64,000 bases of DNA, from contig JACAXG010000002.1 in NCBI GenBank assembly GCA_018881555.1, positions 24,639,786 to 24,703,785 of the forward strand, read 5' to 3'. Origin of the DNA: Amblyornis subalaris. Lineage: Eukaryota; Chordata; Aves; Passeriformes; Ptilonorhynchidae. A program made the position numbers and the translations under genes. The notes under the pieces were generated by a model. That model ran no database searches. It was given only the letters and a program-made list of their open reading frames with translations, and was not told the origin of the DNA. Positions 50,710 to 63,400 of this stretch are shown piece by piece (the first letter of the stretch is position 1; every line of letters starts with the position of its first letter).

Positions 50710-51545
50710 GAACAAAGCCCTGCAGAGAGACCTCTACAAATTAGAGAGATGAGTAGTCACCAACCATATGAAGTTTAAGAAGGGCAAGTGCTGGATTCTG
50801 TACCTGGAATGAGGCAATCCTGGTTGTGTGTATAGACTGGGGAATGAGAGGTTGGAAAGCAGCCTCATGGAAAGGGACATGGGGGGCATCATTTTCAATG
50901 CCAAGCTGAACATGAGTCAGCAGTGTCCTGGCAGCCAGGAGGGCCAACCCTGTCCTGGAGTGCATAAGGCACAGCATCGCCAGCCAGGCAAGGGAGATTA
51001 TCCCGCTCTGCTCTGCACTGAGGTGGCCTCACCTTGAATATTGTGTGCTGATTTGGGTGCCACAATACAAAAAGACATTAAACTATTAGAGAGTGTCCAA
51101 AGGAGGGCCATGAGGATGGTGAAGGGTCTGGAGGGGAAGCTGTATAGGAGCAGCTGAGGTCACTTGGTCTGTTCAGCTTGGAGGAGAGGAGACTGGTCTT
51201 CAACATCCTTGTGAGGGAAAGAGGAGGGGCAGGCATTTATCTCTTCACTCTCGTGACCACCTCGAGTGACTCATGACAGGACTCGAGGAAATGGCATGAA
51301 GCTGAAGTCAGGGAGGTTTAGGTTGGATATCAGGAAAAGATTTTTCACCCAGAGGGTGTTGGGCACTGGAACAGGCTCCCCAGAGAAGTGGTCACAGCAC
51401 CAAGCCTGTCTGAATTCAAGAAGTGTTCGGACAATGCTCTCAGGCACATAGTGTGACTCTTGGGGATGGTCCTGTGCAGGGCCAGAAGTTGGACTTGATG
51501 ATCCTTGTGGGTCCCTTCAAAGTCAGCATATTTTATGATTTTATG
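50710..51545 (+). mobile_element. CR1 LINE, 5'-truncated, intact tail
   Basis: It starts at the ALQRDLYKL region (gccctgcagagagacctcta) and follows CR1 through MKF-KGKCWILYLE, NMSQQCPGSQEGQP, the [10 protein letters not shown]...3' UTR region and ggacttgatgatccttgtgg. It ends in two ATTTTATG 8-mers (51530-51545). It is closely similar to the copy at 46476 and lies on the same strand about 4 kb away. The reading frame is disrupted. Confidence 0.93.
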
Positions 51546-53133
51546 ATAAACTTTAGGAATGTGATGCTATTAGGCTTTCAAGTGTTACTGGGGGAAAGTT
51601 GCCAAGCTGGAGATCAGAAAGGACAGGAATGGTACTGGGAGGGAATCTATTTTGCCTGCTGTTACTGGTAGTAGTCAACAGTGTTTACCTTATGTTTAAC
51701 TTCCTGGTTTCTGTCCTGGAGCTGATCACTGAGGTGGCTGACACACAGACCACTGAACCTTTGGGGCGATGTCCTTAATAAGCCTCTTTCACCTCTTTCC
51801 AGGCCAGAGGTGAACAGGGAGAAGGCAGAACCAATTTTCTGCGTTAACGGGAGAGAAATGCTGTAGAGGAATGCAGAAAAAGGAGGGCATCCAGAAGGAC
51901 AATGTTTGAAACACTTACCAGACGGGAGGGTGAATCTAACTGGCAGTCCATGACAGGGAAGGAAAGCATCCAGCAGGTGATAAGGAGACAAGGATAGGAG
52001 GAATGAAATGCCTTGTTAGTTCTTCAGAAATCATAGTATGGTTGTTTCTGTGTTCTGAGAGCTGACAGAAAACAGAAGTTGGTTTAAGGAAGTTATTTCT
52101 GCAGTAGAAAGGGGAGAAAATGCACAATATTGTGAAGACCTCAGTAGTGTTCCTGAGCAGTGTGGGAGCAGATCAAAGCTTCCATTTTCATAGTTTCATT
52201 TAACTTCTCTTACATTTAATTAGCTACATCCAGATGCATGAGAAATTATGTCTGAACAGTAAAAGGGATAAAAATTCTGAGTCTGACAAAACTAATGAGC
52301 TAAAAAGCAGCACATATTCTGATGACTTAGAAGAGGGTATTGTTCTGTTCTTCTTTCATAAGAGCTTATGTCTACCATGTGCCTGAAAGCAAAATCAAAC
52401 TCCGTCACAAAACAAATCTTTTTGCAAGGGAAAAGTGATGGGTCATTTCAGTAAGTGTATTGTAAATACCTTAATTTCATGTGCAAGTTTAAAGAAAAAT
52501 GTTTCTCACAAAGAATGGATGAGTTTGGAGAATAACAGTGCCTAAATATGAATGTTAGCATTCAAGTTGGGGAATTTAATTAAGAGTTCTTAAACTGCAA
52601 CAATCTGTTAAGATATTTGAGATGAGNACATTGTGAATGAAGAGTTTGCTGTAATTTCAACATGAATGTCAAAGTTAGATACANCACCATCAATTAGGAA
52701 TAACAACACTGTCAGACTTTATGTATGTCTTTCATTTTGTTTTTACGATGTAGTGTAATGATGTTTCGTTAGCTGACTAATTTGTTGATGTTCCACTGTA
52801 TACAAAAGGGCCATTAGATGCACCAACATAAAACCCTTTTCTATCAGTCATTCACAGAAGAGTTTATTAAAAGGCAACATTGTAAATATCTGATTGGTTC
52901 CTAATCCAGTTTGTAGTTTGTTACTAGTGGCACTAATGGGCATTGACTTGGTAGAGATGAATAATGTTCTGTCTCTTCTCAGCCCTTGAACAGGCTTTTC
53001 CAGAACCATCAAATAAGCCACAGGCTGAACTGATTTTTCCTTTTAGTGAAACTATTGCACTACATCAGGCCCTTGCAGTCTAGAGCTTTACAGAATTATC
53101 CTCTTTAAAAATATGTTACACAATCATCTATGC

Positions 53134-53151
53134 AAAAAAAAAAAAAAAAAA
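53134..53151 (+). repeat. A18 homopolymer
   Basis: Eighteen A residues are followed by GGAAAAG. No retrocopy body with coding similarity is seen immediately 5' of it, so it is not called a processed pseudogene. Confidence 0.85.
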
Positions 53152-55446
53152 GGAAAAGAAGTACAAAAAGACAGCTCCTCCGATACTCAGCTTGGGTTTT
53201 TTTCCCCCTAAAATGAACTGAAAATCACTGAAAGAGATAATGACATTTTAGTCACTAGAGTTCTAAGTCTATATCTCATAGGGACTGTTGGGCAGACAAA
53301 TTAATATCTTTCAAGACGATACCACATTCTAAAGAGCCCTGTTACAAAGATTTTGTGAAGAGAGGATGGAGAAAAAACAAAATATCCCTTTCCCTAGGAA
53401 GTGGTATGTGAAATAGGGCTACATATTTAAAGATGACCCATCCAAATAAAACTACTTACAGGTGCAAAGGAGGAGGAAAAAGCGAATTCTTTGTAAGCAT
53501 CTGTCCAGTTCAGACTTCTGTTGAGATGAATTGTCCACAGGAAAAACATATTTGTTTCCACTCACCGTAGGCAGAATGGAGTTTCTAGTTCAGATATAAC
53601 CAAATTATTTAGAGTTTTGAAGTCGGATGACACAGATTTCACCATGACTGTTAACTGTGAAAGCCCTTGTACATCACTTTCATTCATTGTATATTGAATG
53701 CACTGCTCAGAAATCTCCGTAATCTTGGGCACAGCAACTTTTAGAAGTTAATTCTATTGCTGTTTGTAAGGCAAACAAAGAAAATCATTGTGTGTTCAGT
53801 ATGAAGCCTACTCTGTCAATCTAAGCACGATTTCAAAATGCCTCTCGGTAGAACACATATCGGTAGAAAGTGCATGGAAACCCTTTCATCCTAGCAATGT
53901 ACATTTTTCTAATCTCTTGTTTATTCCAACACTGGTTCTTCCTTCAATTGCATGGATAAAATCATACTCTGTACCCCATCTCCCAACTCTGTTAATCCCC
54001 TATTGTTTTGTAAGCATCTCCAATAAAAGAAATGGAATTGTATTTCCAGTATCACTTAAATCAGTCACTGTTGAGAATGGCTGTTTGGGGATTCTCTATT
54101 AAAAAATACAACAAAAACCAGCATGTACAGGAAGCTCACATTCAAAGTCCTTAGGCTGGGTCTAGTCTCAAAATGCTTTTGTTTGTGTACTCCTGTAGCA
54201 TATGTAAACACCAAAACCCTCTCTGAATTCTTCAGCTGTGAAGTTTTGTGTTGTTCTGCTAAAAGAGTGTTTTTTTGCGGAGGGAAAAACTTCTCTTAGA
54301 CATAATCTTTGATATCTACACCTTTAGAAGCAGACAAGTGAAATACCCTTTGTGGTGCACTTCTTAAAATAATGTCGTGGGGAAGGTTCAACAATCAGGG
54401 AACACAGGTGAGCTGGAAAGTGCCAGGTCATTGGACAGCACCCAAAGCAGAGTTGAGGCTGGAGTTCTCCTTGGGACAGGTGGGTCTCTCCAGGCCACAG
54501 GGGACCACAGGAAAATGATGGAGATGTGTGGGTAGAGCTGCTCATGGTGAGAGCGAGAGTGATTCGGTCAGACAGACTGACATGATGGGGAGAAAGACTT
54601 GTCATTAAGCGTGCCAGATGGTCAGAACTGTGTAAGCTGGAAACATTTTTGAGATTCCTACTTCCTGTTCATACTTTCCCCTGCCTCTACCCTGTTTCTC
54701 TTAATTCATTCTTCTCCTACTACACACAAATCGAGAATGGATTGGAAGAAGTAGTTGGAGAGAGTCAGTCAGTTCACAGTGAGTTGAGATTCAGCATCAC
54801 AATGCAGTGACTACATTTTATACAAGTGAAGTCTGAAGAACTCTTCTTCTTTGGGCTGTGCACAGAGATTCGCTGAGGTGATTCTGTTTCCAAACTTGTG
54901 GGCTTCCTTATACAGAGTTTTTAATGTTCATTCTTATTTTACTTTAAGCATTACTGATCATTTCTTTATTCTTTCTCTGATTCATCCTTACCTTTCCAGA
55001 CCTATTGATTTTGAAAATGGCAGCACGCTACTGAGCTCCAGCCATACATCAGACTTGTTTCTCCCTGTTCATGAATAACGATCCTGTGACTCACCCAGAG
55101 TTGCCAAGAAGATAATTGGATCAAGTCACCATTTACTTCTGGAGTATAATTCTCATCAGCACATATTGGCAGTTTTATGAACTTACTTAAAATGCAAGAC
55201 AAAGAAATCTGAACCTGTTCACAAAATAGTGGGAATAAACCCAGTCCCTGGTAAATTTTAAAAAAAGAAAATTGTAATCAGCATCTTCAGGTACTTAAAG
55301 AGTCTTGAGGGAAAGGATATGGAGTATGGATTGGTTAAAAAAGAGGAAAAACTGGGCTTCCAGTCACATTTGGAAGGCATTTTGGAATTGTCATTAATGG
55401 TATCAGTGTGTCTCATAATCACCTGCAAAACTAACAATGCAATTTG

Positions 55447-56917
55447 CTACACTGGGGTGAAAATAGTGACTAAGACATTGTAGAAGGAGTTAGTACCTTC
55501 TGTGAGTACTAGGGTAGGAATGAAAAAGAGAGATTTGCAAAATGTCACTTTATAAACCAGACTACCTGAGTGAAGGGTTGTGAATTTCCTGCAATGTGTC
55601 CAGCAGCACTGACTAGGTAATAAACTGTGGCTTGGGAGTATCAGCAATAAATCGGTACAGACCTTTTCTGTCAAAATGGCTTTTCGAAAAAAAACCCTGT
55701 GCTTTGTCAGAATTACAGTTTGGGTGAAGTTTGTAAGGTGAACCATATAGAAGCACCCACCCTGTCTTACCCAGATACATCTTCCTGGGATAGCTTGTGC
55801 TGAAACACTTCCATAGGAGATGAAACTCAGTTTAGTGTCTCTGCTATGCTTAATTTGAAGCTTGGTCTCACAGGTGTCAAGAAGGTGTGCAGATCTCAAA
55901 ACTATTTGCTGTTCAGTATTGTTGCCTTCGTTGGTTTTAAGATTTTGGGTTAGTTCCCATGCTGAATGTAGGAAGATTTTGAAATCTTGATAGTTTTGTG
56001 GAGTAAAGCTCTGCTTCTCTCTCATTCTGTATTTGCCAGCTGGTGTACAGCAGAGTGATCCCAAAGCTGTACATGTGATTTGACAGTTGAAGAGACAGAT
56101 TTCAGCAGTCTTCCCTTCTCCTGTGCCACCTGGAACCTAGGGACAGCACAGTATCTGCAAACACTGTTGTTAATGCTCTGGAAGAGGCATACAGTTTGTT
56201 AGTTGTGTTTTGAAATTGTATGAGGTTGAAAGAAGTTGTAAATACTACTGAAGGAAAGAAAATCACTAATAAGAAGAAGATCAAATGATGGTGACATCAT
56301 TCAATTTTACATGGGAACAGCAATTTGCTTTTGAGCAATGTACCTGGAATGGCTGTAACGTCTTGGCTCGGGGAGGTGACAGTTCAGTTCTATACATGGT
56401 GTAGAATTAGTATACATTTGAAAAGTTTGCTTAATTTGTGGATATGTTTTAACAAGTTTGTCAGGAAACTCCAAAGCTTGGAGTGGGAGGAGTTGCCAAA
56501 TAGTGAACTTTTGACATGAAACCTTACACAATGTTGCTGAGCAGCACACAGAACCCTGTCTTCAGATTTTTCACCTGAGAAATTTGTCAGTATTCTGGTG
56601 CAGCCGTAGTGTTTTTGTTGAGGTTTGGTTTTTAGTTCTTCTTTTAAAAGTGATCTTTGAAACCAGGATAGAAAAGTTAAATTTTGTGGCCTTGATCTTC
56701 CACTAGCACAATATAGAAATGGAACTATTGCAATTAACCAGCCACATAAATTTACCACTAATGTGCATTCTGGTCTGCATTTTCTTACCAAAATTCCCAT
56801 CATTAAACTGGAACGAGTTTTGTCCTTACACTGTTTCGAGTAGGACTTGGGTGACTCATAAGTTTTGTAGTGATTCTCTGCATGATTTGCTTTTGCCTCC
56901 AGCAGAGAACAGAGCAC
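55447..56917 (-). other. cluster of long minus-strand open frames, unknown
   Basis: On the minus strand a 175-codon frame (56917-56390, starting MLCSLLEAKANHAE) is followed by a 205-codon frame (56064-55447, starting MGSLCCTPAGKYRM) in a different phase. The intervening 325 bases contain a further 60-codon frame. Local sequence is not GC-rich, so the lengths are harder to explain by composition than those in the CpG island. I recognise no domain; both have scattered Cys and no obvious signal peptide, membrane pattern or low-complexity repeat. They could be chance, a decayed retrocopy or an old transposon gene. Confidence 0.2.
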
Positions 56918-58486
56918 TAGTTAGATGATAGATGATCTAAGCAGGAGCACGTGAAACTGCTATTCTGTAAGTTTTATGGTGGGTTCTTAGTCTCCAGATT
57001 GGCAGAGGTGTACATTTTCATATGTGCAAGACATCTGGGCAAGGAACTGGTTGACTTCTGATTGATCATGCCAGAATGTATTTCTGTAAGACCATTTATT
57101 CAGTTTTCTCTTTGTTCCAAAATATCCGCAATAGAATCTATGAAGAAGTCAACANCTTTCTTCTTTTTTTTTTTTTCCCCCTTTGTATGTCTGGCACATT
57201 CAATCATGAATCTTATTAAAATGAAGATAAAAACAAATTATTCCAGTGAAAGGTGAAAATTTCTATTCTCATCTCCAGTTTTAAAGTTTATGTTCCTTTC
57301 TCTTTGTAGATCTCTGATTCTTTCAAATCTTTCATATTTTGACAATAAAAACATTTACCTACAGGGAAAGGAAAAAAACCCAAGCTGCCAAAACTTCACT
57401 AAAACTTTACAGAAAGGTTCAATTAACATGACCCAAGCTCTTCTTTAATAGGCTGCAGTTAATCCACCCTATCCGAGACATTGGTGTGCCCAGTGTCTGG
57501 AAACACCATCTTCTGCTTTTGGGAAGGTTGTTGTACCAGTCATTAGGCTTTTTCTGTTGAAGGAAAAGCATTGTGTTTTAAAATCTCATAGAACAAACAT
57601 GCTGCCAGTAGTCATAGTAGGGTTTCACCCTCTTCCTCAACTATCCACCTCAGTAATTAAGACTGGGTTTGAAAACTAAATGATTGGCTTTGGCGTTTGT
57701 GTCAAATCACTGGAGCTATTAAGTCAAATCATTTTATNCTGCTAGGAAACATTGTCTCAAGANTGGTAGACAGCCAACAAAGTGCTATTTAGACTGCTCA
57801 AACAGGTATTCTTGAATACNCATTTGGTGAAATTCTTGAGCCACATCAAATCGCTGTAAAATGCTGTGGGAATTATGGCACAAACCTCAGCGAGAAGGTC
57901 AGATGGGCACTACTATGGCAGACTCTGGGTCAGAGGCAAAGAGATCTGTAAAAGAAGGATCTCTGTGGAACAAACACAGGCTTCTGAAAAAACGCAGGAT
58001 TATATGTCCAAACAGATGATGACTATAATAGAAGACACAGCTGGGACAAAGCTTGTACCTTATTACTGATACTGAATATCCTATAAGAAAATGCTGCTCT
58101 GTTAAAAGATAATTAGGAGCAAACACTTTAAACTGCTGTATTACTCAGAGCTAAAATNATCTAATGAGATATCATATATATTATGCAAGGAGTTTAATAA
58201 AAATCTCATAACAATTTGTGTAACTTGGCAAGAGAATTTCTCCCAAATGGAGGGANAGATTATCCTGTAATCATTATTAAAAAAAATAAAATTGAAATAA
58301 ACGCAGGATATGTTCAGGAGCTGTGCAGTGTGTCTTAATAGACTATTACAAGGAAGAGGTTATATGGCATATACTTAGAACTGTTACACCTAGGGAAACA
58401 AAGGAATACCTTTCTAGCCCACACTCCAGAGATTTTCATCTATTCTGGGTAAACCCTAGCTAGTATTTGTGCATTGCTCTAAGCAT

Positions 58487-58757
58487 AAAATGGACTAATG
58501 GCTTTAAGCTGAAAGAAGATAGATTTAGATTGGATATTAGAAAGAAATTCTTGACTGTGAGGGGGGTGAGGCACTAGAAAGAGTTGCCCAGAGAAGCTGT
58601 AGATGCTCATCCTGGAACTGTTCAAGACCAGGCTGGATGGGGCTCTGAACATCCTGGATGAGCAGAAGTTTCCCTAGCCATGGCAGGGGGATTGAAGCTA
58701 GACTGTATTTAAAGTCCCTTCTGACCCAAACCATTCTATTATTCTACTATTCTATGA
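58487..58757 (+). mobile_element. CR1 LINE 3' fragment, different subfamily
   Basis: The block carries the CR1 3' region (ttggatattagaaagaaatt; gttgcccagagaagctgt; catggcagggggattgaag) and ends in three ATTCTATT/ATTCTACT/ATTCTATG 8-mers (58733-58756). Its wording in the 3' UTR differs from the 46476 and 50710 copies, so it belongs to another CR1 lineage. Confidence 0.92.
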
Positions 58758-58866
58758 CTAAAGGTCATTTCTGGGAAATACTAAAACCAGAACGAGATAT
58801 TAAATTAAAAATAGGCTACAAAGGCATTTGCACTAAGAAAATAANATTGTGGCCCTGCATTCCAGA

Positions 58867-59101
58867 TGTTGTTCTCGGGTTCGAATAAACACACGGAGAC
58901 AGCTGTCAGGGTTCTCCAACAGGCAGAGGCCAAAAGGGAGGAAGAAGAGAGAGCCGGCCTCTGCCCTCATTTTATTTATATGTTTTCAAAACCCACCGTG
59001 GATTGGAGGTTGGGAATACCACCTCCGGCTGTCTACTGGTTAGCAATATTGTCTATCACATAGGTTAGGAATTCATAACAATCTTTGCCGTTAGGTCAAC
59101 A
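58867..59101 (-). mobile_element. candidate short solo LTR (235 bp), minus orientation
   Basis: The plus strand begins TGTTGTTCTC and ends GGTCAACA, giving TGTTG...CAACA inverted ends as in retroviral LTRs. On the minus strand there is a CCAAT box (near 59005), a TATA-like ATATAAATAAAA (near 58972-58985) that also contains AATAAA, and a GT-rich GTGTGTTTATT near the U5 end. The length suits the short LTRs of alpharetrovirus-like avian elements. No clean target-site duplication is visible (ccaga versus attcg), and no primer-binding site or viral gene adjoins it, so it would be an old solo LTR. An unrelated MITE-like repeat is the alternative. Confidence 0.5.
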
Positions 59102-59778
59102 ATTCGTGTTTACACAAAAGTGTGTGAGAAACTATTTCGCTGAACCAAAAACACTGCACATCTGAAGAACTGCAAAATGCAGGGCCACATAAGACGGTGA
59201 AAATTCTCAGCTTGTGAAGATGAGAAAGGTGAATTTGACAGAGTGAGTTGCTTCTGATTCCCCAAAATAGTAGTCCTTCTGTTAAGAGATGGTACCCTGC
59301 ATTTGCAGAGTGATATTATACCACCAAGGGATTTAAAAATGGTCAAATCCATGATCCATACAGAGAACACTAAAATGACAATGTTATTCATTAAGACTGT
59401 ATTTCCTTTCCTCTTTACATATTTGAAATAATTGCTTGGAATTTATTTTTAAGAGCTCAGTAAATTAAATATACCCACCTACNCCTCAATNACATAGAAA
59501 TATGACACAAACAATAACATGATAGAAATTCATCTTGTTAATGTCTCTCATCATATTGTCTAAACACAGCAGCAAAGTGTGAGATAAAGTTAGGATGTGT
59601 TAAACATGGAATGGTTCAAAGGATCTTGCATGTATATGCCAAAGAACACATATTCTTCACTGTTTGTAATGTATATATTTTAGTACATGCTGNTGAAACA
59701 ACTGTAAAAGTTCCAATACACTTTTGTCGGGTTGAAAACTTTACTGTGTGGACTTTTCACTGGGAATTTTGTTACGTT

Positions 59779-59796
59779 AAAAAAAAAAAAAAAAAA
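59779..59796 (+). repeat. A18 homopolymer
   Basis: Eighteen A residues are followed by GGATTTCC. It is simple low-complexity sequence with no recognised retrocopy attached. Confidence 0.85.
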
Positions 59797-60466
59797 GGAT
59801 TTCCAGTCAGTATTTCAGCAGGAGCTAATGAAATGGGCATAAAGTATTAAGCATACAACCAAACCACAGTGTTGAAGGGCACCTGTGTAGTCGGTAAAAA
59901 AATGGTACAGAAATGCTAATTATTTTTTCTAGTTTTGAAGTAATTTGTTTTGTTCAAGTGTTCTGCCAATTATACTAACACAGGGTGTCAGTTATGTTTC
60001 TTGGTTAATTACTGCTTCAAAATGGGCAAGTGGTTAGCATAAAATATGTGCTTCATCCAGAGAGGTGATTTTGCAATAAATGTAATTTTTTCAGTGACAG
60101 AGCAATAGGTATCTTTCAAAAGCTATTGTGATAAATACTTTCTGTGGCCTTTCCATAAATGCCCATTCTTTTAATTTTAGGCAGTCTTTTTCAGCACTGA
60201 TTTAAACACGACTACCAAGCAGAACTAGTTAAATTGAAAGCTCCCAGAACTGTCTGTGAGTTCGTATTTCCTCTGCAAAATACTGTGCTTGAAATCCCTA
60301 CAGATTCTTTAACTTTTATCCTACTGAAGTGAACAGGAATGATATATTCTGGTTTTCAAGACAAATCAGCAGAATATCTCTGCAGCTCCATGCAGACAAC
60401 TGAGATCATCTCATGGTTTTCTAATACTTACAGCAGGATATAACTAATTTTTTGGTCAGCATTACA

Positions 60467-60493
60467 CATTTATCTACAGGAAGTAGATAAATG
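60467..60493. repeat. perfect 11-bp stem, 5-base loop
   Basis: CATTTATCTAC and GTAGATAAATG are exact reverse complements around AGGAA. It is a short AT-rich hairpin; pairing is exact, but such palindromes occur by chance in a window this large. Confidence 0.7.
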
Positions 60494-63400
60494 CAGATAT
60501 AGAAACAGAAGTCCCTCCACAGCAGTACACCACTATAAATATGTAACAAAGCTGCATTTTTGCCATGCCCTTTTTGACTGTTTTCGTAGCTTTCACTGTC
60601 TCTTCCTTTTCCTTCCCCCAGTAACTTCCCTTAGATTCATGCACAGAAATCAATCTCTACTGCTAACGTTCTGCCCACATTTACGTTCAACTGTATGTGC
60701 ATATGTGAATTTGAGAGTTTGGCTTTCATAAATTTTGCTAGTAATGTGCATTAGCAATCCATTAGCCTTAATCATTTGTTTAGCCCGATATGGGTTTCCA
60801 TTAGCACCCTTATGGAAACTAAAATGGAAAAATGATTTGCTCATGAAAGACAGAAAAGGAAAGATTCAGAGAGATGAGTTCTTTCATGATCTGAACATCT
60901 TTCTGATCAGCCAGCTGGAAAAGAACTAAAATAAGCATGGTCATTGAAAAAGTTAGGGTCACAGACTACTTATGGTATTTTCCCACAGGACTCTGTATGT
61001 ATGTCAGTCTTTGATTCCAAAATGATTTTTCATATNATCGTAGATACTCATGATATGAGGACATTATTCGGTAACAAATCAGCCACTAGTTTAATTCTCT
61101 AGCAATGAAGTTATTCTTTCACAGTCAGCCATCAAGTAAGTTATGATGGCTGAAGGTGAATCAAGAATTTCCTGTAAGACAAGATTTTACCAGTCTTTGA
61201 AAGGGCTTGGATATTTTTGTATTTTCATTCTCAGACAGTGCTTTTTTAAAATTTTTATTTCATAAGTATTTGAAGCTTCTTCTCTGTATTCTTACTACTG
61301 TTATCTTTTTCTGTGCAGGTTATAACTCTCCATGATATTGTAGACTATTCGTACGGAGAAAGACTGCAGGGCTGTATTGTGATATTGTCAAGGATCTACA
61401 GGCACTGGTGCTTTCCCCTCCTTTAAGTCATTGTAAATTTTTCTCTCATTTAGTTTTCATTAATGTTCTTAACATCACTACTGTAGGCTAGAACTAAGAC
61501 CCAAGAAAATTGCACTCTAGGTTTTCATGTACCNTGGGCCTCATGGTTGACCATATCATCTAATTCCCTGTATGGCTGTTATGAATCTCTGAGAGAAAGA
61601 AATAATTTTTGCCCANATTTAGTAAATTTTGAGGTGTACGAATTAAAGTGCAGACAAACCCTTGACGTCTTAACTAGTGATTTTCAGCCACTTTGTTGAA
61701 TATATTATTCTGTGTAAAAAGAGACATNTAGTGTGAGAAGATGACATTTTATAGAATCCTGAGTAAATACATAATATTTAAAAAAATCAGGAAATGTAGG
61801 CAACTTACTGCATTGCTGTGTTTATCTCACTTCTCTAATTTTTAGTTTTTCCTCTTCAGTGTGGACAGATTAAAGAAATTATGTAGTCAGAGAGCATTTC
61901 NGGTATGGCTTCAAAGAATAATATCAAACATTAGCATCTTATGATAAAAATGTCTGGAAGAAGATTGCTACTTTGCTGAAAGAAGTAGAACTGGGTGCTT
62001 CCTGGTCGTTAGGCTTTAGTTCCAAGGGAGAGGGAACTATGTAGGTTGAAACGACAGAAACATGATAGAAACTTTGTCATCCATCTGTGGGTTGCTCTGG
62101 TTGTGGTTTTTTTGTGTTGTGAGTGTGGATATTTTTCCCACCTTGGGATTTTTTAGTGCATGCTTTGTGAAATTAATAGCATAATTTAACATACATCCTT
62201 GCCTTTATCTCTATGGGGAAGGTGGAACTCCCTGGAAATGTTACATAGACAATGCTGAAATAAAGCAGCTGATGCAGAAACAAAAGCAATTTTTTTTTTT
62301 TTCCAGGTGAAATTACTGGTACTGAAATAACATTTCAACAATAAAACATAGAAGCGATACACAGTGGGAGATCATTAAAAAATATCCTGTCACTTGAATC
62401 AGACCATGTATTGTAATGCAGATTATATTGATTTGCTGCAAGTTCCACATGAAAACTACAGTTTGCCTCAATTGAGCACGAGTACTAAAACTCTTTGAAT
62501 TACAGCGGCAAGCAGCAGGGTAGTTGGTACAACGTCTCTTTTCCCAAAACTTGAGATCATAAGGATATTAGCAGGAGGTTTTGAGACTTCTTTTTGAAAG
62601 TTTGATAAATTATTAACCAACTGTATTCCTACTATTTTAAGTACTGCTGCTGGATAGTTTTCTTAAAAAGAAGAGTGAAGTGCTGTGCCTTTATTTTTGT
62701 TGTAAAATAGAATATTATTCATGTTGTTCTTTTCAAAGATTAAGAGATATTATCTCAGGTGGAGGCAAGATACCCTTTCCCAAGATCTAAATTCAAATCT
62801 TCCATGTTATGGTTCCCTGCGATTACCAAGGCTGTAAGAACATTCCTTGTTACTTTTTGAAAGTGCCCTAACTTTATAAGCTTTACCTTTGGTAGATACT
62901 GAATCCCACAGCCTTGAAGGATATGAGCAGGAATAGGAAAAGCCATAACAGAAAGGCATGTTGAGACTGTAGATGAGACTGCTGGAAATATTCTCTCAAA
63001 TGGTCCACTGTGACATTTGAAAGTACCAAATGTAATAATGAACTTTTCAAAGTTAATCTGATTGGTTTGGTAGAGGTTTCGTCCTCTTTAGGTGCTGTGA
63101 TGCCTCATTTATGTCCTGAAGCCCATGGCAGTACAACCTGTCCCTTTTTTCATGATGAGTCAGAAGAGGTTTTGGGAACATGAACAGTGGTTAATGTCCT
63201 GCTTTGGGGAGCTGAGGGACAAATAACTAAGTAAATCTACTTCTGCAAAAGGCCAGTAGCAAGAAGCCTGATTCGGTTACATTAAGGTTTCTTTAGGTTG
63301 CCCTGCTAGTATGAAGGAACCTGATGGTCACAGAAGCAATCTCTGTGTGCAAGAAGTAGCCTTCAGCTGGAACAGAGAGTGTAGTAGTGTGTGAGTCTGC

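Larger units (their letters stand above)
51546..58486 (+). other. intron 1 interior, 3' of the CR1 pair
   Basis: AT-rich sequence with an A18 run at 53134-53151, a T-rich run near 57160, and two long minus-strand open frames described separately at 55447-56917. I recognise no exon with conserved protein content. Confidence 0.5.

Noticed and set aside
53134..53151. A18 run as a processed-pseudogene poly(A) tail
   Set aside because: The upstream sequence has no coding similarity I recognise and no visible flanking target duplication.
58876..58885. GGTTCGAAT, resembling a tRNA T-loop
   Set aside because: The rest of a tRNA cloverleaf (D-arm, anticodon arm and acceptor stem) is absent; the motif lies inside the candidate short LTR.
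62290..62330. T-run ending CCAG, another acceptor-like site
   Set aside because: No conserved coding sequence follows, and low-complexity T-runs are common in this intron.
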